Shown here piece by piece: positions 37,429 to 46,278 of a stretch of DNA of 64,000 nt. The stretch is taken from positions 124,001-188,000 of the forward strand of contig CAJTGE010000002.1 in assembly GCA_910575795.1 (NCBI GenBank). The letters are read 5' to 3'. Every line of letters begins with the position of its first letter. The first letter of the stretch is position 1. The notes under the pieces are model-generated. The model searched no databases and was not told the origin of the DNA. It worked only from the letters and a program-made list of their open reading frames with translations. A program made the translations under genes and the position numbers. This stretch comes from Clostridiaceae bacterium. Lineage in GTDB: Bacteria; Bacillota; Clostridia; Lachnospirales; Lachnospiraceae.

Positions 37429-38064
37429 ATGGAGACAAAACATAAAGCGGACGCTATCCGCGTGGTTTTGGCGTCTGCCTCGCCCAGGCGGCGGGATCTT
37501 CTGCGCCAGATTGGTCTTGATCCTGAAATCATTCCCAGTGAGGTTGACGAGAATATCCTGGCAGAACGCCCGGATGAGATGGTGATGGAGCTGTCGCGGC
37601 GAAAGGCGTCGGATGTGGCGGAGCGGCTGCGCCGGGAGCGGGCGGCGTCCGGGCGCGGAGAGGGGCTCTGCAATACGGTTGTGATCGGCGCTGATACGGT
37701 GGTCAGCGCAGGCGGAAGGATTCTCGGAAAGCCGCATGACCGCGGGGAGGCGTTTTGTATGTTAAAGAGCCTTCAGGGAAACTGCCATGCGGTATATACC
37801 GGGGTGACCGTGATATATGGCAAAACGGTTAAGACGTTTGCAGAGGAGACGCGGGTTAGGGCATATCCCATGACGGATGAGGAGATAAACGGCTATATTG
37901 ACTGCGGGGAATCGATGGATAAGGCGGGCGCTTACGGGATTCAGGGACGGTTTGCGGCCTTTATCCGGGGAATAGAGGGCTCTTATACAAATGTGATGGG
38001 GCTGCCGGCCGGAAGGCTTTATCAGGAGCTTAAGGAACTTATGCGCGGAGGTCAGGATGATTAA
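37429..38064 (+). CDS. maf: Maf-family nucleotide pyrophosphatase
   Basis: A ~211-residue Maf protein. Signature parts: VVLASASPRRRDLLRQIGL at the N-terminus, EVDENI, VVIGADTVVSAGGRILGKP, YTGVTVIY, and KAGAYGIQGRFAAFIRGIEGSYTNVMGLP. It hydrolyses dTTP/UTP or modified NTPs to NMPs and affects septum formation. ATG 37429 is preferred (AGAGGAA upstream); ATG 37408 in the same frame is possible. Overlaps the next start by eight bases. Confidence 0.92.
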   Translation: METKHKADAIRVVLASASPRRRDLLRQIGLDPEIIPSEVDENILAERPDEMVMELSRRKASDVAERLRRERAASGRGEGLCNTVVIGADTVVSAGGRILGKPHDRGEAFCMLKSLQGNCHAVYTGVTVIYGKTVKTFAEETRVRAYPMTDEEINGYIDCGESMDKAGAYGIQGRFAAFIRGIEGSYTNVMGLPAGRLYQELKELMRGGQDD

Positions 38065-38845
38065 ATTAGTTGTGACAGACATTGACGGAACGTTGGTGGC
38101 GGACGGGGAGAACCAGGTGAACCCCAGGCTGTTTGAGCTGATCGCGGATCTGAAGGAGAAAAAGGGGATCCATTTTGCAGCGGCCAGCGGGAGGCAGGCG
38201 GCGAGTATTGAGTACACCTTCCGCCCGATTAAGGAGAAGATTTTTTATGTGGCTGAAAACGGCGCGTATATGGGATGCTATGGCCGGAATCTGTTTCTGT
38301 ATCCCATGGAGAGAGGGCTGGCGGTGTCGCTGGCTGAGCGCATCCGGCAGGATCCGAACCTGGAGGTGATGGTCGGCGGGGCCAAGGGAACGTATCTGGA
38401 GACAGGGGATCAGGAGTTTATTGACTGGATGGTGAACGGGTATCATTTTCATATTATCCGCACAGAGGATGTGACAGCGGTCCAAGATGAGATTATTAAG
38501 GTATCCGCGTACCGCAAAAGCGATATTCAGGGGGCGACGAAGGCGCTTTTTGAGGAGTATTCGGACCGTGTGAAGATGACGATTTCCGGCGATATGTGGC
38601 TGGACTGCATGGCTCCCGGGATCAATAAGGGCGAGGCGGTGCGTACGCTGCAGGAGAGTTTGGGGATAAGCCCGGAGGAAACCATGGCCTTTGGGGATCA
38701 GATGAATGATATTGAGATGCTGGGCCGGGCGTATTACAGCTTTGCAGTAGGAAACGCCAGGGAAGAGGTAAAGCGGGCGGCCCGCTTTGAGGCTGATACG
38801 AACCGGAATAACGGCGTGATGAAGATTTTGCAGTTGCTTCAGTGA
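38057..38845 (+). CDS. HAD-superfamily hydrolase, Cof type
   Basis: A 262-residue HAD phosphatase: motif I VTDIDGTLV, motif II AASGRQ, motif III-IV lysine in NKGEAVRTLQ and FGDQMNDIEML. The large cap domain is of the Cof/YidA type. It dephosphorylates sugar phosphates or cofactors such as FMN/PLP. Its start lies inside the end of maf, so the two are coupled. Confidence 0.9.
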   Translation: MIKLVVTDIDGTLVADGENQVNPRLFELIADLKEKKGIHFAAASGRQAASIEYTFRPIKEKIFYVAENGAYMGCYGRNLFLYPMERGLAVSLAERIRQDPNLEVMVGGAKGTYLETGDQEFIDWMVNGYHFHIIRTEDVTAVQDEIIKVSAYRKSDIQGATKALFEEYSDRVKMTISGDMWLDCMAPGINKGEAVRTLQESLGISPEETMAFGDQMNDIEMLGRAYYSFAVGNAREEVKRAARFEADTNRNNGVMKILQLLQ

Positions 38846-38858
38846 GGGGAGGCGTAGG

Positions 38859-39845
38859 GTGATTATCAGGAGGAAAGCCGGGGAAAGATGCGCAGGGCGA
38901 AAGGGCGTTTTTCTGGCAGCCGTTTTTCTGTCGGCGTGTCTGGCTGGCTGTAAGGCAGCGCTCCCTGTTCCGGGGGACGGGCAGAACGTGGAGGGATATT
39001 CACGGGCTGATATTATGGTGATTGCCACGACGGAAAAGAACCGCTATGAGGCAGTGTGTACGGATCAGATCTGGCAGGTTTCTCTGGAGGAGAGAGGGGA
39101 AACGTTTGATGATTATTTAACGGAGCAGATCCGATGCTTTATGGACGAGCTTAAGGTGATGAACCTGCTGGCCGAAGAAAGGGAGGTTGCCCTGACGGCT
39201 GAGGAGCGGGCCGCGATGGCCGAGGCTTCGCAGGTATATTATGAGCGTTTGACGGATGCGGATATTTCTTATATGGGTGTGACGAGGGAGTCGGTTAAGA
39301 GCCTGTTTGAGGATTACCGGCTGGCGGAGAAGCTTGTGGAGGATGTGACGGCAGGGATTGATCTGGAGGTCAGCGACAGCGAGGCCAAGATGATTTCTAT
39401 CCAGCAGGTGAAATGTGCTGATTTCCAGGAGGCGCAGGCATTTGCGGCCAGGGTTTCGGAGGAGAATGCTGATTTTGAGGCGTGCGCCCTGGAAGCGGAT
39501 CTTCCGGTTACGGCGCGCCGGCTGGGGCACGGGGAGGAGACGCCTGTGTTTGAGGAGGCGGCTTTTGCGCTGGCGGGCGGCCAGACAAGCGGGCCGATCG
39601 AGTCAGAGGGCTCGTTTTATGTGCTCAAATGCGTCAGCGATTACGATGAGGAGGCCACGGACGCCAGGAAGAAGCTGATTTTTGAGGAGAGGAAGCGCAG
39701 GGCGTTTCAGGCGATCTATGACAGCTTCCGCGAAACGGTGGCGCTGTCGTACCCGGAGAATGTGTGGGAGGAGTTGTCCCTGGGAGAGGGAAGCTACAGC
39801 GCGGGAGCGGATTTTTTTGAGATTTACAGGGAATATGCGAAATAA
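38859..39845 (+). CDS. Lipoprotein peptidyl-prolyl isomerase-like chaperone (SurA/PrsA type)
   Basis: A 328-residue predicted lipoprotein: signal peptide with lipobox LAGC (Cys31), a long alpha-helical chaperone region (~40-180), and a parvulin-type domain (~180-290: IQQVKCADFQEAQAFAARVS, GHGEETPVFEEAAFALAGGQTSGPIES, YVLKCVSDY). It would help extracellular proteins fold at the membrane surface. The reading order with NagZ suggests an envelope role. Catalytic competence not certain. Confidence 0.8.
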   Translation: MIIRRKAGERCAGRKGVFLAAVFLSACLAGCKAALPVPGDGQNVEGYSRADIMVIATTEKNRYEAVCTDQIWQVSLEERGETFDDYLTEQIRCFMDELKVMNLLAEEREVALTAEERAAMAEASQVYYERLTDADISYMGVTRESVKSLFEDYRLAEKLVEDVTAGIDLEVSDSEAKMISIQQVKCADFQEAQAFAARVSEENADFEACALEADLPVTARRLGHGEETPVFEEAAFALAGGQTSGPIESEGSFYVLKCVSDYDEEATDARKKLIFEERKRRAFQAIYDSFRETVALSYPENVWEELSLGEGSYSAGADFFEIYREYAK

Positions 39846-39899
39846 CCGTTTTGGTTGTCTGTACGGTTACCGGAATGAACAGAAAAGGAAAGAAATGAT

Positions 39900-41309
39900 A
39901 TGAGAGAAGATCGGGATGGCAGAGGCAGGCGCCAGAACCAGGGGCAGAGCCGGAGAAGAGACAGCGGCCGGAAAGAGCGCAAAGGCATGGGAGGCGTGGG
40001 ATTTCTGTCCCTTGTGCTGGCGGCGCTGGTGGTGACGGCCGGATGGCTTTACTGGCATAGAATGATAAGGGGAGAGAGCAGGAAGGCGGATGAGCGGGAT
40101 CAGATGGCGGAGGTGGAGACAGAGTTTTTTCCGGATGATCCGTCGGCCAGCCGTGTTCTTTTAGAGAGCAGCCAGGTGAAGGAAGCGCCGGGGGAGAGCG
40201 AAGCGGGGGACGCGGTGCGGCATGAGACGGCGGGAGAGACGCCAGGCTCCGGGAAGACGGCGCGGACACCGGAGGAGCAGATGGAGCAGATGACGCTTGA
40301 GGAAAAGGTTCTGCAGCTTTTTATTATCACGCCGGAGGCGCTGACCGGGGTGAACGAGGTGTATGCGGCCGGGGCGGCGACCAGGGAGGCGATCGGCGCG
40401 TATCCTGTGGGCGGGCTTGTCTATTTCCGGCAGAATTTGAAAAGTCCGGAACAGGTCAGGGACATGCTTTCTAAGTCAAAGGGGTATTTTGTGGATCGGA
40501 TCGGCGTGATCCCGTTTCTGAGCGTGGACGAGGAAGGCGGGCAGGTGGCAAGGATCAGCGGCCGCGAGGAGTTTGGGGAAGCGTCTTTTCCTGATATGAG
40601 CGAGATCGGCGCGGGCGGGGATCCGAAGGAGGCTTACCGGGTCGGAACCGTAATCGGGGAGTATTTGGCCGGATACGGATTTAATGTAGATTTCGCGCCT
40701 GTGGCGGATGTGATAACGAATCCGGAGAACACGGTGGTGGCGAGGCGTTCCTTTGGGAGCAGAGGCGCGTCGGCGGCTGCCTTTACGAATGAGGTGATCC
40801 GCGGGCTTAAGGAGAAGGGCGTGGAGGCGGTTGTAAAGCATTTTCCGGGTCACGGGGGGACGGCTGAGGACAGCCATAAGGGGTATGCGCAGACGCTCCG
40901 GACGCTTGAGGAGATGCGGGAGGAGGAGTTTGTCCCCTTCCGGGAAGGCATAAAGGCCGGGTGCCGTTTCGTGATGGTCGGTCATATCGCAGCGCCAAAG
41001 GTGACGGGCGACGAGACGCCTGCTGTATTTTCAAAGAAAATGGTGACGGATATTCTGCGGGGAGAACTGGGGTTTGACGGGATTGTTGTGACAGACGCGC
41101 TGAATATGGGCGCCGTGACAGATTCCTACGGGTCGGCGGAGGCGGCGGTACTGGCCCTTGAGGCTGGAGTCGATATGCTTCTGATGCCCGCTGATTTCAA
41201 AGGGGCCTATAACGGGGTGCTGCAGGCCGTGAAAAGCGGGACGCTTTCCGAGGCGCGGATTGAGGAGTCGGTCCGGCGGATTCTGGCAGTGAAAATGGGG
41301 ATGGAGTAG
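39900..41309 (+). CDS. Beta-N-acetylhexosaminidase, GH3 (NagZ-like), membrane-anchored
   Basis: A 469-residue protein: basic N-terminus, one transmembrane helix (~28-48, VGFLSLVLAALVVTAGWLYW), a low-complexity linker, then the GH3 barrel. The NagZ signature KHFPGHGGTAEDSHKG gives the general acid/base pair (His and Asp in the FPGHG-DSH loop) and VTDALNMGAVTD carries the nucleophile Asp. It removes terminal GlcNAc from muropeptides outside the cell. Starts 54 bases after the PPIase-like gene. Confidence 0.9.
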   Translation: MREDRDGRGRRQNQGQSRRRDSGRKERKGMGGVGFLSLVLAALVVTAGWLYWHRMIRGESRKADERDQMAEVETEFFPDDPSASRVLLESSQVKEAPGESEAGDAVRHETAGETPGSGKTARTPEEQMEQMTLEEKVLQLFIITPEALTGVNEVYAAGAATREAIGAYPVGGLVYFRQNLKSPEQVRDMLSKSKGYFVDRIGVIPFLSVDEEGGQVARISGREEFGEASFPDMSEIGAGGDPKEAYRVGTVIGEYLAGYGFNVDFAPVADVITNPENTVVARRSFGSRGASAAAFTNEVIRGLKEKGVEAVVKHFPGHGGTAEDSHKGYAQTLRTLEEMREEEFVPFREGIKAGCRFVMVGHIAAPKVTGDETPAVFSKKMVTDILRGELGFDGIVVTDALNMGAVTDSYGSAEAAVLALEAGVDMLLMPADFKGAYNGVLQAVKSGTLSEARIEESVRRILAVKMGME

Positions 41310-41315
41310 ACGGTT

Positions 41316-41810
41316 ATGGTAGCGTTAAGGATACAGGATTTAAAAGAATTTACAAAGAAGCTGTTTATTGGGGAGACGTTTGATAAATGGATGGTCAGAG
41401 AGGCGTCGGTTGTTACGTATAATCGGTTTGCTATTGACGGCGCGGTCCGGAGGGGATATTATTCCGAGGAGGAGAGGCAGGAGCAGGGGATCGGGGAATA
41501 CTCCTTCTGGAAGATAATCCGGCCGTTCTGCTTTTCTCTGATTAAGGGGAAACGTCTGCCGGAGAGCTTTGCCATTGTGTTTAAGCTGCCGCCCGCGCAG
41601 ACGGCCCGTTTTCTGGAAGCGCACGGCCTGTCCTGGAAGCCGGAGGAGACAGGGCTTTATATCAATGTGCGCTATGAGGATCAGGCGCTGTATTGTGTGA
41701 GCGGGCTGTCTGTGAACCAGTTTACTATGGATAAGAGCCTGGAACATGAGTGGGATGAAGCTGTGAAGGGATTTTTGAAGAAAGAGGGGATTGCCGCAGA
41801 GACGGGCTGA
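41316..41810 (+). CDS. DUF5721-type hypothetical protein
   Basis: A soluble 164-residue protein, six bases after the NagZ-like gene. The conserved pattern TKKLFIGETFDKW ... FAIDGAVRRGYY ... W-KIIRPFCFSLIKGKRLPESFAIVFKL matches a small family seen in Lachnospiraceae. Function unknown. Its last codons form one arm of an inverted repeat (41790-41836). Confidence 0.72.
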   Translation: MVALRIQDLKEFTKKLFIGETFDKWMVREASVVTYNRFAIDGAVRRGYYSEEERQEQGIGEYSFWKIIRPFCFSLIKGKRLPESFAIVFKLPPAQTARFLEAHGLSWKPEETGLYINVRYEDQALYCVSGLSVNQFTMDKSLEHEWDEAVKGFLKKEGIAAETG

Positions 41811-41836
41811 CTGGAACAGTCCGTCTCTGCGGCAAT
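41790..41836. terminator. Inverted repeat between convergent genes
   Basis: Perfect 16-bp arms ATTGCCGCAGAGACGG / complement, 15-base loop. It lies between the convergent DUF5721 and M14 peptidase genes and can act as a two-way terminator, though T-runs are weak. Confidence 0.65.
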
Positions 41837-41859
41837 CACAGTTTGGCGTGTGGTATTTT

Positions 41860-43062
41860 TCAGTGTGTTAAAATGTACTGCAGGAACAGGCATGGTATCC
41901 CCTTATTCTGTTCCCAGATCGCGGGATATTCGGAAAATGCGACCGGGCAGGCGGAGCGCCCCACCTCAAGGGTGATCCCGGCGATCGGGGAGGTTTCGCG
42001 CTGCAGCCAGTCTTTGAGGCCGCCGACGCCCTTGGAGCCCATGATCTGGTATCCGGTCACTCCGGAGGCGGCCGTTGCCATGTCATACGATTCGGCCGCT
42101 TTTTTGTTGTCGTTCGTATCCCAGTAAATCACCTGTCCCATGGCGTGGTAGTTGATGACAGCAGAGAAGCCGTTCTGCGCAATCACGTTTGCCAGGGCCT
42201 GTGATTCCGGCTCGGAGAGCGGGGCGCTTCCCTTGAAATCTGAGGATGAGCCGTGGTTTAAAGTAGGATTTAAGGACTCCCAGTCAGCGTTGAAATTGTG
42301 GTTTAAATCAACGCCGCGCGCGTTGCTCTTCCAGCGGACGAGATATTGTTCATAGGGGAGCGCAGTGCGTTCCTCAGCCACATCGGCGGCATACATGGCC
42401 CGTATGCCTTCCAGAAGCTCCGGGGAACGGATGGCGCTTTCTCCGAGCTGGCTGAGCGCGACTCCGTCCGGGTTGGACATGGGGATAAAGTGGATGGCAG
42501 TCTGACCCATCAGGGCGTTTAGCGGCTGGCCAAGGTAGCTGCCGGAATCCTGGAAGGCCAGCATGTATTCAATCTGCTGCATCATCAGGGGAACGACGAT
42601 ATATTCCCTTCCGTGGATGGCGCCCTGAAAGAGGATCTTTTTCTGGGCGCCCGGGTTGCCGATGACGATATCGTAGATATACCTGCCGTCCAGGGTCTGG
42701 CCGATCGTCTGATAACTGATGCGGCCCGGATAGCGGGCGGCCAGGGCAAGGATGTCCTGCTCCATCTGTTCGTAGCTATATTTGTCAACGGGATGCACGA
42801 TGGGATCCATAATCGCCTGATTGTAAAAGGAATCATCCGCAGCGGGCGGAGTATCGGGGATCGTGACGGATCCTCCGCCTCCCGGGCCGGCAGGGCCGGA
42901 ACCGGTCCCGGAGTCAGGAACCGTAACTGCAGGCGGTATATCGCCGGCGGGGCCTGCCCATGCAGAAAGCGGAGCTGCCGCCAGAAAGGCAAGCGACAGG
43001 CACAGACAGCCTGCGACAGTCTTTTTTGTTATATGTTTACGAGAGTTATGGGTAAAATTCAT
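41860..43062 (-). CDS. Secreted M14-family zinc carboxypeptidase
   Basis: A 400-residue exported peptidase. ATG 43062 is chosen because AGGAGG precedes it; signal peptide (VAGCLCLSLAFLAAAPLSAWA), a Pro/Gly/Ser-rich linker, then the carboxypeptidase fold. Zinc ligands appear in GAIHGREYIV (HxxE) and the later INYHAMG histidine; the catalytic Glu lies in ITLEVG. Substrate-binding RGVDLNHNF is typical of the gamma-D-Glu-diamino-acid peptidase group, so it may cut peptidoglycan stem peptides. Confidence 0.87.
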   Translation of the reverse strand: MNFTHNSRKHITKKTVAGCLCLSLAFLAAAPLSAWAGPAGDIPPAVTVPDSGTGSGPAGPGGGGSVTIPDTPPAADDSFYNQAIMDPIVHPVDKYSYEQMEQDILALAARYPGRISYQTIGQTLDGRYIYDIVIGNPGAQKKILFQGAIHGREYIVVPLMMQQIEYMLAFQDSGSYLGQPLNALMGQTAIHFIPMSNPDGVALSQLGESAIRSPELLEGIRAMYAADVAEERTALPYEQYLVRWKSNARGVDLNHNFNADWESLNPTLNHGSSSDFKGSAPLSEPESQALANVIAQNGFSAVINYHAMGQVIYWDTNDNKKAAESYDMATAASGVTGYQIMGSKGVGGLKDWLQRETSPIAGITLEVGRSACPVAFSEYPAIWEQNKGIPCLFLQYILTH

Positions 43063-43156
43063 GAAGCTTATCCTCCTTTTTCTTACGTAAATTATAAAAG
43101 CGGGGAGGATAAATGTCAACGTGGTGGAAAAAATTGAAAGAAAAAAGAAAAAAGTG

Positions 43157-43226
43157 TTACAGTTCACGGGGCGGGGAAAACAGACGTCAAGCTTGCTTGT
43201 AAGGCGGTTTTCCGCCAGTTTTCCCC
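43157..43226. repeat. Family G hairpin, copy 1
   Basis: Left arm with TTCACGGGGCGGGGAAAAC, inner sequence AGACGTCAAGC, right arm GTTTTCC...GTTTTCCCC. The same inner sequence and arms occur at 44281-44373. Two further small hairpins follow (43227-43274: CGGGCG/CGCCCG and CTTCTTGTC/GACAAGAAG). They fill the 363-base gap upstream of spoIIID. Confidence 0.7.
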
Positions 43227-43425
43227 ATCGGGCGGACGCCCGATGCTTCTTGTCTGGCTATGCCGGACAAGAAGATGAGTCCCAAGAATAGTAACAAAAA
43301 AGTGACTGTGGCTTAAATACATGGCAGAGGTGTGAATGGGATCAGGGGCAATGGCCTGAAAACGGAACATATTTGCAGGCCGCATCGCATAATCTGTAAA
43401 AATAAGATTTTGCGGGGGATTTTCC

Positions 43426-43701
43426 GTGAAAGAATATATCGAGGAGCGTGCGGTAGCGATAGCCAATTACATTATAGACTACAATGCGACGGTGAGGCAG
43501 ACGGCGAAGAAATTTGGGATTTCCAAATCCACGGTGCATAAGGATGTGACGGATCGCTTAGAGCACATCAATCCGTCTCTTGCGGCGCGGGCCAGGGTGA
43601 TTCTGGATATCAACAAGGCGGAGCGGCACATCCGCGGCGGGATGGCGACAAGGGAGAAATACCAGCACCAGCTCCAGGCGTGCAGCAGGGATCGGGATTA
43701 G
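43426..43701 (+). CDS. spoIIID: Sporulation regulator SpoIIID
   Basis: A 91-residue HTH protein from GTG 43426 (RBS GGGGGA). The sequence IEERAVAIANYIIDYNATVRQ-TAKKFGISKSTVHKDVTDRL and HINPSLAARARVILDINKAERHIRGG is nearly diagnostic of SpoIIID, the mother-cell regulator acting with sigma-E and on sigK. It stands alone, without spoIIQ or mreB. Confidence 0.96.
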   Translation: MKEYIEERAVAIANYIIDYNATVRQTAKKFGISKSTVHKDVTDRLEHINPSLAARARVILDINKAERHIRGGMATREKYQHQLQACSRDRD

Positions 43702-43797
43702 CGGACGCCTGTAAATGCAAAAGTTTTTCTGTTCCAGGTCATAAAGCGCTGCGGGCTCCAATAAAATGGTAGTAATTAAACCAAGCAGGGAGTTGTT

Positions 43798-44229
43798 ATG
43801 AAAATCCTAAAAAAAGGAAAACAGTGTTTCGCGCTTTTTGTACTGTCGCTTCTGATGCTGGCCGCGTGCCTGGCCGGGTGCGGCAAGAAGGAGGAAGCGG
43901 AGGATAAGATCCAGGATCTGGAGTTTACGGTTGTGGGGCAGAATGAGATTCCCCAGGAGCTGCAGGAGATCATTGAGCAAAAGAAGCGGGAGCCGTTCCG
44001 TCTGACGTATACGAGCGGCCAGGATCTGTACATAGCGGCCGGATATGGGGAACAAAAAACAGGGGGGTACAGTATTACAGTGCCGGAGCTTTATCTGACG
44101 GAGAATTCCATCACGATCCGGACCGAGCTTGAGGGACCGGAGCAGGGAGAGCAGACCGGTTCTGAGCCGTCGTATCCATATGTCGTTGTGAGGATGGAGT
44201 TTATGGAGAAGCCGGTCGTGTTTAAATAG
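43798..44229 (+). CDS. PrcB-type lipoprotein
   Basis: A 143-residue lipoprotein: lipobox LAGC at Cys28, an acidic linker (KKEEAEDKIQDLEF), then a ~90-residue beta-rich domain with YIAAGYGEQKTGGYSITVPELYLTENSITIRTEL-type pattern seen in PrcB_C domains, which in other bacteria partner proteases. Probably extracellular, membrane-tethered. No protease gene adjacent. Confidence 0.72.
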   Translation: MKILKKGKQCFALFVLSLLMLAACLAGCGKKEEAEDKIQDLEFTVVGQNEIPQELQEIIEQKKREPFRLTYTSGQDLYIAAGYGEQKTGGYSITVPELYLTENSITIRTELEGPEQGEQTGSEPSYPYVVVRMEFMEKPVVFK

Positions 44230-44280
44230 CAGGTATGTAACAGAATAATGGAATTGCGGATTCCCGGCTATTCACATGCT

Positions 44281-44373
44281 GCCGTTCACGGGGCGGGGAA
44301 AACCGGCAGAAAACAGACGTCAAGCTCGCTTGCAAGGCGGTTTTCTGCCGGTTTTCCCCGCCCTGTGAACGGC
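44281..44373. repeat. Family G hairpin, copy 2
   Basis: Near-perfect 34-bp stem: GCCGTTCACGGGGCGGGG then AAAACCGGCAGAAAAC on the left, complement on the right, loop AGACGTCAAGC...AAGGCG. Outside it ATTCCCGGC (44261) and GCCGGGAAT (44372) also pair. Placed 50 bases after the PrcB gene, so it may end its transcript. Confidence 0.8.
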
Positions 44374-44398
44374 CGGGAATAATTTATGAAGTTTTTAT

Positions 44399-44427
44399 TT
44401 GTATATCCGCCTTGTTTGAGGTATAAT
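44399..44427 (+). promoter_or_regulatory. Promoter in the 44230-44573 gap
   Basis: TTGTAT (44399-44404), 17-base spacer, TATAAT (44422-44427), about 145 bases before the small ORF at 44574. The long leader contains a C/G-rich hairpin (GCCCG...CGGGC near 44475-44490). Confidence 0.55.
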
Positions 44428-44573
44428 ACAATCAATACAGACAGTGTGTTCGATGCCGTTCATTCAGGAAAGCCCGTTCGGGCCGGGCATCGGCGGGTTC
44501 ATATGGTTCGATGCTTTCATTTGATGTGTATCGCATAGCAAATCCGGAATAATGTGTTAAAAATCAGAATAGA

Positions 44574-44834
44574 ATGTTATTGTTCGCTGCAATCACAGCG
44601 GCCGTTCCTTTTTTGTATACAGGTTTTTGCCGGGATCAGGTGCAGATCACGGTGAATGTCAGCGATGTTTTATCAGGCCGCCGGAAAGGAAATCAGACGG
44701 GAGATGAGAGGAGAATACAGGGGATTACACAAGGCTTACAGCGAGATTTTGTTCTGCTGGCAGGAGGCTTCGCCTGGGCGCTGTCAGAGGGAGCCGTACC
44801 AGAGCGTAAAGAAGAAGGAGAGGATGTACGATGA
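44574..44834 (+). CDS. Possible small protein (86 aa) upstream of the 356-aa gene
   Basis: An ATG-started frame with a short hydrophobic N-terminus (MLLFAAITAAVPFLYTGF) and a polar rest. Its TGA overlaps the start of the next gene in an ATGA arrangement, which supports coupling; RBS is weak and no family is recognised. A different frame across the same stretch (44656-44886) is equally open, so this call is tentative. Confidence 0.35.
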   Translation: MLLFAAITAAVPFLYTGFCRDQVQITVNVSDVLSGRRKGNQTGDERRIQGITQGLQRDFVLLAGGFAWALSEGAVPERKEEGEDVR

Positions 44835-45901
44835 ATATGGAGTATGCGCGGCGCGGGATGCGCGCAGGCGGGAGGCGGATTTTTAAACATACGCGCGCGG
44901 ACGCCCGGACAGCGTGGGGAAGGCTGTGCCTGGCCTTTATGCTCTGTCTGTCCGCGGCGCCGGATATGGGCGCTTTTTGGGGGATGGGCTCTGGTTTTGT
45001 CTATGCGCGCGAGGAGAGGCAGGATGGAGACTGGGCGCGCTATTCGGAGATCTATGATTCGCCGGAGATGATTCCGGAGCCCCCGGAGGAGTTCACAGAT
45101 GAAGGCGGGGAGCGCTTTAGGCTTGTATCAAAGACGCTTCTGGAGGTTCCGGCCACAGGACGGAGACGGCAGTTGTCCGGGGAGGTGATCTACCGGGAGG
45201 TGAGCCGGGATATGGAAGCGCCGCAGACCGCGCAGATGGAGGTTTGGGACGAGGAGAGCGGGAAGACATTTGAAGCAGCGCTTCCTTTTCAGAGCGCGTC
45301 CTTTGAAGAGGAGCGCTGGAGCGGGGATTTTGCGTTTACCGTGACCTTTCACACGTATGGGGCGGATTATTACCGTCTGGGGGAGCTTACAATTCCGCAT
45401 GATCCAAAGGGACCTTCCCTGTGGACATACCGGGCCGAACTTTTGGAGGCGCTGGGGAAAAGGGAAGAGGATTATCGGATTGAGTCGATTGGATGGGACG
45501 GGGAGGCGTACAGGGATGAAAACGGGATTCTCTGCCGCGACGCCCGAGCGTCGGGAAGCCGGAGAGTGTGGGATTGCCGGGCGGTTTATGCCGGAGAGAC
45601 GGCGCTTCCGGATTACACGAGATACCGGCTTTTGACGGAGTATGAGAGGGCGGGGCCGGAGGATGGGGAAACGGCTTACCGCGGGATGCCGGGAGGCGAG
45701 CCGGCCAGGGATGCCGGGCGGATCGCGCGTCCCGGGGCGATACCGCGCGGGGCGTCCCGGGAGGAGATCCCGGCATGGCTTGTGTGGTTGAGGAGAAGCG
45801 TCGGCGTGTCGTTCAGCCTTCTGTTTGCAGCGGCGGCGATATGGGGCTTTCGGCGGCTCCTTAAGCTGGCCGGCCGGATCCGGGAGGAGAGGGAGTCATA
45901 A
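44831..45901 (+). CDS. Hypothetical exported/membrane-anchored protein, 356 aa
   Basis: Start ATG 44831 follows AAGGAGAGG. The protein has an N-terminal hydrophobic segment (~31-60), a ~230-residue beta-rich external domain (VSKTLLEVPATGRRRQLSGEVIYREVSR ... TVTFHTYGADYYRLGELTIP) and a C-terminal transmembrane helix (~325-345) with a basic end. It seems to be held in the membrane at both ends with a large outside domain. I do not recognise the family; its position after a PrcB lipoprotein and a hydrophobic 86-aa ORF hints at an envelope function. Confidence 0.6.
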   Translation: MNMEYARRGMRAGGRRIFKHTRADARTAWGRLCLAFMLCLSAAPDMGAFWGMGSGFVYAREERQDGDWARYSEIYDSPEMIPEPPEEFTDEGGERFRLVSKTLLEVPATGRRRQLSGEVIYREVSRDMEAPQTAQMEVWDEESGKTFEAALPFQSASFEEERWSGDFAFTVTFHTYGADYYRLGELTIPHDPKGPSLWTYRAELLEALGKREEDYRIESIGWDGEAYRDENGILCRDARASGSRRVWDCRAVYAGETALPDYTRYRLLTEYERAGPEDGETAYRGMPGGEPARDAGRIARPGAIPRGASREEIPAWLVWLRRSVGVSFSLLFAAAAIWGFRRLLKLAGRIREERES

Positions 45902-45965
45902 AAAGATACTGTAATGAAGCGTTGTTGACTATTCCCGCGGACGGGCTTATACTTTATGGAGACAG

Positions 45966-46007
45966 ATGTACTCCCGGAATCCTGCTGCGCCTGATTCCGG
46001 GAGTACA
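45966..46007. repeat. Short family A derivative
   Basis: A 42-bp hairpin ATGTACTCCCGGAATC ... GATTCCGGGAGTACAT with a CTGCTGCGCCT-type loop. Only the outer ends of family A remain. It sits 26 bases before the next start codon, possibly forming a hairpin in the mRNA leader. Confidence 0.7.
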
Positions 46008-46032
46008 TTTAAAGCGCAGGAGGGATGAACTT

Positions 46033-46278
46033 ATGTCCAGGGAGGTTGTATTTAAGATGGAGCGGCCGAATCTGGTAGAGATCGGCCAGACCGTGGAGGT
46101 TACGGAGTCGGTCACGCCGTTTAATGTAAACTATATGATCGAGCCGGCTGTGGCCATGTCCGGCCTGTTTAAGCTGAATGACAGGTTAAAGGCGGATCAT
46201 GGAGTGGTGAAGAATATTGAGGAGAATGACAGGGGATTCTATGTAACAGTAGAGTTTGAGGAACAGGAGGAGAAATGA
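46033..46278 (+). CDS. Hypothetical small protein, 81 aa
   Basis: Starts at ATG 46033 (RBS AGGAGGG at 46018). Soluble, acidic, beta-rich: VVFKMERPNLVEIGQTVEVTE ... GFYVTVEFEEQ. The stop overlaps the next start (ATGATGA), so it is coupled to the DUF4250 gene. No known domain recognised. Confidence 0.65.
   Translation: MSREVVFKMERPNLVEIGQTVEVTESVTPFNVNYMIEPAVAMSGLFKLNDRLKADHGVVKNIEENDRGFYVTVEFEEQEEK

Noticed and set aside
44656..44886. Alternative 76-codon frame overlapping the 86-aa ORF
   Set aside because: It ends inside the well-supported 356-aa gene and lacks coupling; the 86-aa frame ending in ATGA is slightly better, though both are weak.
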